DNA from: Mesodorylaimus sp. YZB2_4
Lineage: Eukaryota > Nematoda > Enoplea > Dorylaimida > Dorylaimidae
Direction of reading: 5' to 3'
NCBI GenBank assembly: GCA_030248295.1
Contig: JASANH010001093.1
Span: forward strand, 248,001 to 312,000
Length of the DNA stretch: 64,000 nt
The notes under the pieces are model-generated. The model worked only from the letters and a program-made list of their open reading frames with translations. It did not search any database and was not told where the DNA came from. A program made the translations under genes and the position numbers. How positions within the stretch are numbered: the first letter of the stretch is position 1; each line of letters starts with the position of its first letter. Shown in pieces: positions 35,376-46,700 of this stretch.

Positions 35376-38300
35376 ATGGTGCTAAAGCCGTTGGAATTTT
35401 CGGAATGGTAAGCCTACCACTGAAATAATTATTTATCTGTCAATTTTCTGCTTCCGTTGTTGTTAGTGCTCCGTATCGATGTGTCTATGTTAGGCCATTC
35501 AATAATGCGTTTGCTTTCAGCCTAACGGATAGCCCATGGTTCCGTCAGAATCTTTGGGACCATGAGGCCTCGTTACAACGAGCGCACAAAGCGATCAAGT
35601 TGATGGAAGAGCAATGTCGGGAAATCATTAGCGCTGCACAAAGTAAGTTGCGAATATGACGTAGTTTGTACCTATCCATTACGAAATGGCTCAAGGTCGT
35701 TGACCGTTAACTGAATCACTACGGTCGCGCGTGTCTTGCTGTTTTATGCATTAATTGCGAAACATTCAGTAAATCCGCGCGGAACTGCATCTTATTGCAA
35801 ATAAGGCTAAATGCAGGCATTGGGTGGCCTGAGCATTGTGGATTAAAGGATTATCTTTCCCGCTGTGCATTAGACGTATCGCTGATTACGATTTCCCTTC
35901 ATAGACTTATTGTCGTAGATCATGGTACTTGCTGATTTATCGTTGATGAAGCGGCTTTTGTGAGTAATCAACCAGTTTAGTCAGATATGCCAGACAGTGC
36001 TATATCTGATGATTCGGATGGAATGAAACATTAGTTGGTTGAATAAAAATGTCATTAGGTGAGGCATTATTGAAGCCTCGAAATAGTTCTTCCTTGCATA
36101 TGGCTGGCTTATTTGGCGCAATCATATTCGTTTGTACGGGAGCAAGGGGCTGCACATCTCTGGCGACTTATGTCTGATGTAAGTTCTTCTTGCGTCAGTT
36201 ACTTGCTGCAGCATCGGGCAAGATGGCCGTCCTCTGCTGTGCCGTTTTATCGGGTTTGCCCAGTTTGCTAGTGCTCATCGATGCTTTTCTCGCGTGGTTT
36301 CCTGAAGCCAATGTGTGCGTGTCGTTTTAGCTGTATTAGACTCCCTCTTCCTTACAGGGCAGGGCAGTCACATTCGTTCAAAGGGTAACATCTCCATTCT
36401 TTGCTCAGAGCCTCGTCGCTTGGCTATCTTCATGTGGTCGTTCTCGTCGAATCCGCGGCTTCTCGCGATCAATGCGAAATAAGCTGTCAGCGTGGTATCT
36501 ACCCGTTAAAGCCGTTGGCTCATTTCTTTCGTGTCGCGTATCGTTTCACGGTTACATCCCGGCTGCGTGCTTCTAGAGTCTGTTCGAGCGAGAATCATGC
36601 TTATCGTCTCCAATTGATCCGTTCTGTGTGACGCAGCTATGCAGAAAATTTGAGCCTTGCTTTGCGCATTGTAGAGAAAAAGGCGCCACCTTGAAACCGA
36701 TGCCGGCTGCGAGATCGAATCCTCTGGCGAAGAGCCAATGAAAACGAATTTGACATGGTGCACTTCGAAAAAGTTATAATGTTGATCGAGTGAGGCAAAA
36801 GCCATTGGCGTTTTGTGTGACTCATTAGTTCTCAAATGTAAATAGTGTGTTGACACAGTCGTTCCATCGAGATAGGACAGGTCAATCGCACAACTGGCAG
36901 CAGTGACTCGACTTGACAAAACAGGTCTGTTTGAGAAGCTCACAAAAAATGCTATTCTGAAAATGGGAAATTCGAGAGGCTAGCTAGAAGCCAAACATTG
37001 CATGACGACATAGATGGTGTTTGTGTGTTTCAGAACTTTCGGGTGCGCATCGAAATTTCGCCAAAACTCTTGGTGAGTTTAAATTCGACACAATCGGAGC
37101 AACGCAAACGGATGACGAGCGTGTTGTTGGTGAGTGCTTGATACATTCTACAGTTGAAGAACTGGCTTGTAGCTTTCGTGTGTTTTAGTCAATTGCTTTA
37201 AAGAATACAGTTGTTTGATCACACAAGTCGAAGATGAACGCGATCGCTTGGTATGTGTTGACTACGGTCAGTTTTGATGATGCTGTAACAAAGTCCCTTT
37301 CAGTTAGAAATGGCTGAACAAGCTTACATTGAGCCACTGAGGAAGTTTCGTGTCGAGTGCATCGGGACTGCGCTGCAAGTATGATATTTACCAGTCGTAT
37401 TGATTCATGTATTTAATTTTCGTTTCTACTTGTAAGGATGAGCGAAAGAAATTTGAAAAAGCCAGCGGAAAATTCTACCAATCTTTGGAAAAACATTTGC
37501 ATTTGTCGACAAACCGAAAAAACGATTTTAAGGAAGCAGATGCTACATTAGAAATGGAACAACGTCATTTTTATCAAGCATCGTTGGACTACGTTTACGT
37601 TCTGCAAACTGTTCAAGAGCGTATGAAATTCGAATTCGTAGAATTGATAACGTCATTTTTGTACAATTGGATGACTTTTCACACGACTGGTAATCTGCAT
37701 GATTTTGTTGCTAGACATTTGTGGGACAAGAAGGAACGTTCTGATTTGCAGGACACGTTATCCATGAAGATTTTAAGCCATATTTTGGGACTATAAAGAG
37801 CAAAGTGCAGAAAGTAAGCATTTGTTCGATTATCTTCTGCGTGGTAATGATGTGAATTGTTTTATTTCAGAGCAAGGAAAACTTTGAATCTACGCAGCAA
37901 GAGGCGCAGGATTTGAAATCGAAGATGCTGAATGTTCGTGGTTACTCAGTAGTAATTACCGTTTTTTATCATTTTGTTAACGCTTTCGTCGATGGCCTTT
38001 ATGGTTTACGGCTTGTTGCATGTTTCTGAGCATGGTTTTTCAAATATGCTCGATATTTTGGATGATGTAGTTGACCGCGGCTTATTCTTTTTAGAACTCG
38101 ACTGAATGCAGCAGTAGCAAAGGTAACGTTAAGCAGGGATATTTGTTCTTGTGCGAGAAAAGTAAGCGAGGATGGCTTGTGAGAGTGGGTGCTCAGGAAG
38201 GTTCCTTTTTCAGAGAATCTGGTCACTACGTGGACGAAATTTTATTGTGTTTATCAAAAAGAGACAAGAATATTTACTATGATCCCGTTTTCTCAAGCAA

Positions 38301-41300
38301 CGCGCCAGGATATGCGCGGAACTTTTGTAAGAATAGTGTTTAAAGTATTTTGAGAGATCGTAAAACATTGCTTTTTTAGAACCAAAGCATCTCTGTGAAG
38401 CTTAAGTCTTGCGTTCGACGCGCATCTGATTCTATTGATAAGCGGTTTTGCTTTGATATAACTACTGATAAGTAAGTGTAAGCAGCTGATTATTCTGATT
38501 TTGGTTATGCCGGTCGTTTTAGGGGTAATGAAGTTTTGACATTCCAATCGTTGTCCGAAGAAGATCGGCGAGCGTGGCTTGATGCCATGGATGGAAAGGA
38601 ACCAGTAAAAAAGGATAACAGTTTGTTAATAGCAAAATAATAGAAGTTTGTTTTTATTTTCAGGTGTACAGCCCGTCGTCTGGTCCTTCGAAATTGTTCG
38701 AAAGTAAGGATAGGATAGTCGTTGAGTTTTTAATGAAAGTAATTTTTATTGCGTTTCAGCTTCGTTAAACGAAGCTGGCTTTGACTTTATACGAAACTGT
38801 ATTGGCGCTATTGAAGAGCGAGGTATGTAGGGACCACGGGAAGGGGATAGATCCTATGATTTACTACTTTAAAATACCGAGTGACCTTTCGTCGTAGGCT
38901 TGGACGAACAAGGGCTGTATCGTAATTGTGGTGTGAATTCGAAAGTACAAAAGTTACTTCAAATTGGTTTCGATCGACGACGACAGGACAAGTTACCGTT
39001 GGACGATGAGATAGAGTGGGAACTAAAGACAATTACGAGCGCCGTGAAGACTTATTTCAGGTTTGAATGTTCATGAGTATTCGATTGGTGTCTGTCGAAA
39101 AGTGCGTTTTGAATTTTAGAAATTTGCCGGAGCCGTTGATGACGTACGATTTGCACAGTCAATTTTTGAACGCGGCTAAGCTGGACAACGCATCGGAGCG
39201 TGTTGAGCACGTGCATTATTACGTTCATCAGTTGCCACCGCTGCATTTCAAAATGTTGCAACTTCTAATCGAGCATTTGAAACGGTACGTAAGAGGGCAA
39301 TTTATTTTGATCAAATTCTTGACTGCCTTTATTTCTAGCGTTTCGGATATGTCGCCTAAGAATCTGATGACAGTTGCGAATCTCGGGGTTTGCTTCGGTC
39401 CCACGATGATGAGACCGAAGGAGGAAACAATGGCTGCCATAATGGATATAAAATTTTGCAATGTCGTAGTCGAAGTTCTAATTGAAAATTGTGAACGGGT
39501 AAGCGTTGTGGCGCGTTGAATAGAACATCTTTAATCTTTTGTGTTTAGATATTTAATTCTCGCCCTCAAGGAGCCACAGTGCCTCGCCCTCCCAAACCGG
39601 CGCACGTCGATGAGTCGTCAGGAGAAAATGGAAATGATAGTCCGCCGATCGTGTCAGCGTCTAATCAAACGAAAAGGTAAGTATGGCTGCAGTCGCGTAC
39701 TGGCACGTGCAGTTTACTGTGTGATCGACCGTTTCCAGGCCGGAGCCAGGTAGCAATCAAACTTTGTCTGCCGTGACCAATCCGATCTACGCGTCGTCTA
39801 CAGTAGCAGCGACACCGAGGGCGAGACCTATGGGTGTGTACAGTTCAACAGGTAAGCTAATGAGTGTGAATTTCTTAATAGTACGTCACTGGCAACGATG
39901 ACATGTTTTTTAGGTGATCTTCTGTGTGTTCAGTCGAACAGTAGTTGCGATTCTCTGAATTCTTGCGGAAGTGGTGGTGCAGGAAATCCCGCAGCGCCCA
40001 ATTCATCCAATACGCCATCCCCCAATTTGAACAGCCAGTCGTCGAATGGTAAGCACGCGTTTTTGGGTGCTTTGGGGAATGGTCTGGTCAGAGATGCATG
40101 GTTGGGTTGTGGGTGAATGCGACCATATTCCTTCCACGCGAATCTGGCGTAATGATTCTTGGAATGGACGGTGATCAGTCACCGTATGAGGTGTTATTGC
40201 GGTGATTTCTTTGTTTTTGCAGTTCGGATGGCGGTTTCTTACGCTCCTCCTTATCCCGGCGACATGTAAGCATGGTTTTCATATATTGGTAGAATCACTA
40301 GTGTAGACAGTCGACTGAGGTAGTAGCTGTATTGCCGCTGCTGTCGCTGCTGTGCTGCGCCTTCTAACGTCCTTTTAGTTGGGGTTTCGATAAGAATGAA
40401 AAGGCGTTAGGAACGCGGGGACTGTCAAGTTTGGTGGTTGGTTTTAATTGGCGGAGAATGGCCACTTGCCGTTGTTAAAGGAGTCAAAATTTGTGATGCT
40501 TTTGATTTGGAAGGGTACTGACTGCTGAATGTCAAGTTAATGCCCTGCTTATTGTATGGTTTTAGTTTTCAACGAAGGCAGTCGGCGTCGTCCGCGCTTT
40601 TAGCACATTCGTGAGTAAAACCTTTTCAATTTGTACTGTACGTACGGGGCGGGTATGATCAGCACATGTGTGGGCGCATTGGATTCCACTCACAGTCTCA
40701 CTTTCTCTCGTGTCTTATCTACGTACGTGCTTGTCTCTAAAGCACATCGTGTCTGTACACTCCGCGACTGTTGCACGTTTAGTCGTTGTGTGTTTGGTCG
40801 TTACGTTGTGTCGAGGACGGGTCACTGGTGAGGCCGCGAAGTTGGGTGGGAAACGGATGTTCTCCGAAAAAGCATCGGGCAACTGGAGAACAAGTCCTGT
40901 TAGGCGCACTCGTGCTATCAGTGTCTATCTTGCGCTGGCAGCTGACTCTAAGCTATGCTATTCAAGTTGACCTGTCGGCTGTGGCGTTTCATTGGGTCGC
41001 TTGGGAAGCTAATATTGCTCACCCGCTTGAATTGACTAACACGCTTGTCTTGATGTTGACGTTAACGGTACGAGTCATTTCTAAGAATGCGTTCTATGGA
41101 ATTTCAGCATTTCGCACTTACAAGGACCCTCTATCGCCTCGCGGCTGAATCCGCCGGTTCAGATTCAGCCGAGGTAAGAAAATACTGTTGGGCCAGTTAG
41201 CGAAGTTCGATGCTTTGTCGTTTTTTTCAGTAGCCAGTTCATTTCTTCTTGGCTTATCTTAGAATTGTGTGTCCCGGTTCAAACCGATGTCTCCGTTCTG

Positions 41301-41648
41301 TTCGTATTTGCATGAATTTTGCATCTGTTTTGTTCTGGTTATGTTCGCTTGTCTTGTTTTGTGGCCTGAACTCGTTAGAAGAGGCTTTTTGCAAATTCTC
41401 CATCTGACTTGCTCTTTTTAGCCGTCAAGTTCGGACACTATACGAATGCGTCGGCGAGCACGAGAATGAATTGTCGTTTCATCCGGGACAAATAATCACG
41501 AATGGTAAGTGGGGTGGCAAGGTGGGGACGATTGCTGCAATGCTCGTGGTTTTCAGTGTATCCGTCCAAGGAACCGGGGTGGCTGATCGGAACGTTGAAT
41601 GGGCGGACGGGACTTATACCCGAGAATTACGTGCAATTGTTGCCCTAG
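35376..41648 (+). CDS. GRAF-type Rho GTPase-activating protein (BAR-PH-RhoGAP-SH3; ARHGAP26/42/10, oligophrenin family)
   Basis: GRAF proteins bend membranes through a BAR domain and switch off Rho/Cdc42 in clathrin-independent endocytosis and muscle or neuronal remodelling. Exons on the plus strand match the family in order. [13 protein letters not shown] at 35376, then [60 protein letters not shown] (37.5 kb). [22 protein letters not shown] (38.4 kb) and [15 protein letters not shown]. Rho[23 protein letters not shown] (38.9 kb, with the arginine finger) and [17 protein letters not shown] (39.4 kb). A Ser/Pro-rich linker follows, then an SH3 domain ([20 protein letters not shown], 41.45 kb; [20 protein letters not shown]), stop 41646-41648. 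The frame break near 37.69 kb is a 60-odd bp intron that restores GHVIHEDF. Which GRAF paralogue this is cannot be told. Confidence 0.94.
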
Positions 41649-42099
41649 CGAGAGAGGCCCATTACTTACCCGCAGTTGAATGGCATCGAATGTTGACGTA
41701 TATTTACCCTCGTCGCTGCGTTGTTTCTGTGATTCGCGCTTGTGCGGCGCCTTTCTGTGTAAATTGATTAACTTATTTATGATTAGGCAGTGCTATTGTG
41801 AAAGGGGTTATTGCCGAAACGGTGTCCTGCTATTACGTTAATGTATAACTTCTATCTTTTATCGCTACCAAGTCCGTAGCTGCCATGTTTTCGCTTTGCT
41901 GGTTTCGAATATTTGGGTTGTACTGTAGATAAGGAGAGACGTTTTATGATTGGGCAAAGTATCGCTTAGCATATTACTGGACTCGTGCGTAAGTACTGGA
42001 TGCCCCGAGTTTTACCCATAAAATGGCTTGATAGTGAGCAAACGAGTCTATTCTCAGGTCTAGTCAGGTCAGCAGATTAGTAGCAATGACAAGTAGGTA
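41649..42099. other. Convergent intergenic region
   Basis: These 451 bp lie between the GRAF stop and the stop of the minus-strand unknown gene. They presumably hold both 3'UTRs. No repeat or RNA gene was seen. Confidence 0.5.
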
Positions 42100-43665
42100 T
42101 CACGGCGTAGCCCAGTACTTGGAGAAAATGGCGTCAGCACGCAGAATAGCAGCACGATTTAACTTGATCGGACGCAATCTGCTCGGAGTGGCCGACGTGT
42201 GGTGTGCAGCGGTCGAGATCGGCGAGCAGCACGTGTTCGGTGCGGAACGAGCGGAAGTTGTCCGAAGGTCCTTGGCGAAGGTTTCTTTCTTGAATGCTTT
42301 CGGCCTCTCACATCTATGTTGATCGACGCATGCGATGGGAGTCTTGGGCGTGTTTACTGTATGAGCAGTGCTGGAAGTGATCATGGCGTCGTGATCGGTG
42401 TCTTCGAATCGACTAGATCCTTTGAACATTTCGCGTCGCCATTCGCTCGTTGACGATTTCAACGCACTGGGAAACATTCTCGATAGTTGCTCGATACTGT
42501 AGCCCTCGCCGAAACGACGACGACATTGCTCGATTTGTTTGGCTGATAGGTGAATAGGACTTTTGAAGGCGGACGCGTATGCTCGCCAGAATTCGTCGGG
42601 GAATTTATCCTTTTGACGTAAAATGAGCAGCTTGAGATAATTGAGAAATAATGCGGAGGGGTCGATTGTCGTAGCTGACTTTTTGTTCACGAAATGCAAA
42701 CGTCGATCATGAATCGGCTTTGACCAAATGGGAATTTTCGTGTTTGATCGGCATGGCGTGATCGTATCGATATCCGATTTCGGAAACTGATTTCGTGTTT
42801 CAGCTTTCGAAAATGGATAAAACTCGTCGCTGGCTTCGGCCAAGTATGTACAAACCACTTTGCTTTGCACTTTATCAGCTCCAGCTTGAGTTTTAACATT
42901 CGATTTTGCGGATTCCAAAGAACTTCCCGTGGCCGCTGCTTCGTTCTTCATCTCGATCGGTTCAGTTTGAGTTGCAGTATCGATCAAAGTTTTGTGGCAA
43001 AAGCTGGATCGGCGACAAACTTTGCATTGATTGCAGCAAGTGCATATGGCTCGTCCATCAGCATCATCGCACGATTTTGATTGCGCCGTCATGAACGACA
43101 CCATCGTATCGTCCTCGACCGGCGATGCGTAGGTCAATTTGGCGAATGATCCGCAATACTTTCGCAACGGGCCTTTTCGACGGAGAGGACACAAAACTTG
43201 ATTGTTCTCCCTGATCAGAATTGCTGTAGTCGGACTTGACGGGGAAACTTCTGTTTGAGTATCCGATTTCATAATCTCCATCGAACCATTTCTCGGAATA
43301 GAAATGTCGAGCGAAAATTTGCGGCCGCTAAGGAAGCCAATGCCATCCAAAATATCACGTTCATCTTCAGAAATGCTGACATTTTCTTTGTTTTCATCGA
43401 TCGGCGATGAAATTTTGCTCGTTTCGTTCGAATCCATTCTTGGCAATAAACTTGCTTGGTATGTACTGTTCACGAGACGTCTTTGGCTGATCCACTGACT
43501 ATTCCAGTAAGCGCAGCTTGAACTGGCGCCCTTTTTTTTGAAAATCGCCGCCGCACGAAGTGTGCGTATGTCAGGGATACTGTAACCGGTCGGATTACAA
43601 GACAAGACTGCTGCGCTGACGAATTTTCTGTCATTTTCGTCATTCCAGCAGTTAGATTCATTCAT
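42100..43665 (-). CDS. Unrecognised protein with Cys cluster and two TQT (LC8-type) motifs
   Basis: The single-exon ORF gives 521 residues from the ATG at 43665. A longer frame to 43812 overlaps the first exon of leucyl-tRNA synthetase and is less likely. The N-terminal half is Ser/Thr-rich and disordered-looking. SDTQTEVSP and DTATQTEP match the TQT core bound by dynein light chain LC8. Between them, CTCCNQCKVCRRSSFC could bind zinc. The C-terminal half has a more folded-looking block (LFLNYLKLLILRQKDKFPDE to GYSIEQLSRMFPSAL) and ends NRAAILRADAIFSKYWATP. No family is recognised. LC8 binding and zinc binding are inferences from motif shape. It is divergent from LARS1 with 57 bp between start codons. 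Confidence 0.68.
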   Translation of the reverse strand: MNESNCWNDENDRKFVSAAVLSCNPTGYSIPDIRTLRAAAIFKKKGASSSCAYWNSQWISQRRLVNSTYQASLLPRMDSNETSKISSPIDENKENVSISEDERDILDGIGFLSGRKFSLDISIPRNGSMEIMKSDTQTEVSPSSPTTAILIRENNQVLCPLRRKGPLRKYCGSFAKLTYASPVEDDTMVSFMTAQSKSCDDADGRAICTCCNQCKVCRRSSFCHKTLIDTATQTEPIEMKNEAAATGSSLESAKSNVKTQAGADKVQSKVVCTYLAEASDEFYPFSKAETRNQFPKSDIDTITPCRSNTKIPIWSKPIHDRRLHFVNKKSATTIDPSALFLNYLKLLILRQKDKFPDEFWRAYASAFKSPIHLSAKQIEQCRRRFGEGYSIEQLSRMFPSALKSSTSEWRREMFKGSSRFEDTDHDAMITSSTAHTVNTPKTPIACVDQHRCERPKAFKKETFAKDLRTTSARSAPNTCCSPISTAAHHTSATPSRLRPIKLNRAAILRADAIFSKYWATP

Positions 43666-43722
43666 CTCGTATTTATTGCTGTTGCTTGTCGTAACAGAAT
43701 CATTTTTCTGATACCGACCGAT
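43666..43722. promoter_or_regulatory. 57-bp bidirectional promoter/leader region
   Basis: Only 57 bp separate the minus-strand start codon at 43665 from the leucyl-tRNA synthetase ATG at 43723. Unless transcription starts inside the neighbour's coding sequence, both leaders and promoters overlap here. Confidence 0.5.
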
Positions 43723-46700
43723 ATGGAACAGAAAGGTCGCGCCAAAGTTAACCAACTGCTGGAATTGGAAAGGGACGTCCAAGCACGTTGGGAGAAAGAA
43801 AAAATATTTCAAGTGAATGCTCCATCAGATGAGGGGCAAAGGTAAGTGTACCTGGTCGGCCGGCCACGAGGCCGGTACCAGGCCACGAGGCGCCTCGTGG
43901 CCTGGTGGGTTAGGCGTCTGGCTCTCACGCCAGGTGCGCAGTTACGGGCGAGTGTTCGACTTGCGGGCTGGTGAATCATTTCGTGTAAAATGTGTCCCTT
44001 CACCCTCGAGTGCGCATAAGCGTTTGGTGATGTGGTAAAACATGAACATGAACAGTGTCTTGTTGGGTTTCGATATTTAATCGTTGTTGATGCTCTTCGT
44101 TATCCCGTCATTATTTTTTATTCTTTTAGACCTAGGAAGTATTTTGTCACATTTCCATACCCATACATGAATGGTCGTCTTCATTTGGGACATACATTTT
44201 CGCTATCGAAATGCGAGGTAGGTTTTAGAGTAGCTACGTTTATTGTCGTCATTACCATACCATTACCACGCCATTTCCTTGATTAGTTTGCTGTCGGTTA
44301 TCATCGAATGTTGGGCGAGCAATGTCTCTTTCCATTCGGCCTTCATTGTACTGGCATGCCTATCAAGGCTTGCGCTGACAAACTGAAAAGGGAAATGGAA
44401 GATTACGGTTGCCCACCTCAATTCCCTGCGGAAGTGGACGACGAATCGCCATCGACTGAAACAGCTCCGGAAAACGTGGACTCTGGCACGACTGAAATTG
44501 TCATAAAGGATAAAGCAAAAGGCAAAAAGGTATGTCTTTCTTCTCGATACGTAATAAAAAAATTGCATAATTCTCACTTGCCTGTTGTTTCAGAGCAAAG
44601 CTGTTGCTAAGACAGGCGGATCGAAGTATCAGTGGAATATTATGAAACACCTTGGACTGTCGGATGATGAAATCGTGCCATTCGCCGATCCAGCGCATTG
44701 GTTGAAATATTTCCCCCCTTTGGCCATACAGGATTTGAAAGCTATGGGTGTTAGGGTAAGACTTGATTGAGCGTTGAAAATACCGTTCGTAACATTTGTA
44801 TTCTCAGGTCGATTGGAGACGCAGCTTTCTAACAACAGACGCCAATCCATATTACGACTCTTTTGTACGTTGGCAGTTCTTGCGCTTGAAAGAACGTGAC
44901 AGGGTTCAATTTGGAAAGCGATACACGATATTTTCACCTAAAGATGGGCAACCCTGCATGGATCACGATCGCAGCAGCGGCGAGGTGAGCATTAGACACA
45001 ATAGCGTTTTCTGAAATTTCTGAAGCAGGGATGTTCTGCTTATAGGGTGTCGGTCCTCAGGAATATACGCTGATCAAAATGCGTGTGATCGATCCAATAC
45101 CGGAGAAATTGAAGTACCTGACTGAACCAGTGTTTGCGATCGATTCTTGTTCATGCTTCCTAATTTCAGATCCGTTGCTTCGGCAAAGCCGATATATCTG
45201 GTTGCTGCTACGCTTCGTCCTGAGACTATGTTTGGCCAAACAAACTGTTGGCTGCGTCCTGATATAAAGTGAGGCTCTCAATTTTACGATAGTTACGATA
45301 GTATCGATATTTTTCAGGTACATCGCTTTCGAAAGTGGTCAGAATGGAGATGAGATTTTCGTTTGTACGCGTCGGGCTGCTCGTAACATGGCCTATCAAG
45401 GTTTTACACCGAAGGATGGTGTTGTGAATGTGCTGGTTGAACTTTTGGGACAAGTAAGTGATGGATTGGGCAGGACGTGGGATTTTTGTTCGGTGATGCA
45501 TCTGCAAAGTCCGCGTTGCGTGAATTCAAGAGGATTCTTCAAAATCTTTAATCCTCTTTGAGGATTCAAGGAGTCTGATTCCCCCCAATCCTCTTGCAAA
45601 CGATGTTGCCAAACGTGCAGAGCCAGACTTACGATCAGATGAATGTGTATAAAAATGAGTGGGCACCATTTTGGTCTATGGTACATGATTTGCTCCCTCG
45701 TTTCAGGATTTACTCGGATGCTCATTAAAGGCTCCGTTGACACCATATGAGAAAATATACGCGTTGCCGATGTTGACTATCAAAGATGACAAGGGAACTG
45801 GCGTTGTTACCAGTGTGCCGTCGGATGCACCCGATGATTACGCTGCGTTGCGCGATATCAAGAACAAGAAGGTAAATAGTCCCTGTTTTCTAGCAGCACC
45901 TGTTCAGCTTTAGTTGACTTTTTTTAGCCATTGCGTGAAAAATACGGAATCAAAGACGATATGGTTCTGCCGTACGAGCCAGTAAGTCAAGGACAGTAAA
46001 TTGTGTGTCGAACCTACATACAAGTCGAGACTCTGTTTCAGATACCTATAATCAGTGTGCCCGGTTTTGGAAATCTCTGCGCTGTGACCGTTTGCGATGA
46101 ACTGAAAATTCAGAGTCAGAATGATCGAGACAAACTGCAAGAAGCGAAAGAGAAAGTCTATTTGAAAGGATTTTACGAAGGAGTAAGTCGTGGCCTTGAA
46201 AGGTTTTTAGCAATGTGAAACTAATTTTGTCTCACGTTAGACTATGTTGGTCAAAGAATTTGCAGGACAGAAAGTGATGGATGTGAAGAAACCTATTCAG
46301 AAAGCTATGGTGGACAAGGTAGGATAATTTGTGTAGACATATTAGGAGAGCTAACTTTTGTTTTTCGGTTGTCTTGTCTCTAGACAGTTAGCTTGTATAG
46401 CATAGCTGGAATTTTTTAGAACAAGGCAGTGATCTACATGGAACCAGAAAAACAGGTGATGTCAAGATCGGGCGACGAATGCGTGGTTGCTCTGTGTGAT
46501 CAATGGTAAGGTGTCCTTGGTGTCTTGGCTGGGATTTCATCACTCGGCCCACACGGTACGATGTGCAGGTACCTGAACTACGGAGATCCGGCGTGGAAGG
46601 AACAAACGAGGGAGGCATTGAAAGCTTTGGATACATATTCGGCTGATGTAAGGCACAATTTCGAATTCACCTTGGATTGGCTCCACGAACATGCTTGCTC

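Noticed and set aside
43809-44003. Recurring peptide MKGHILHEM... at all three SINE loci
   Set aside because: It is the antisense translation of the SINE body, so recurrence reflects the repeat, not a gene family.
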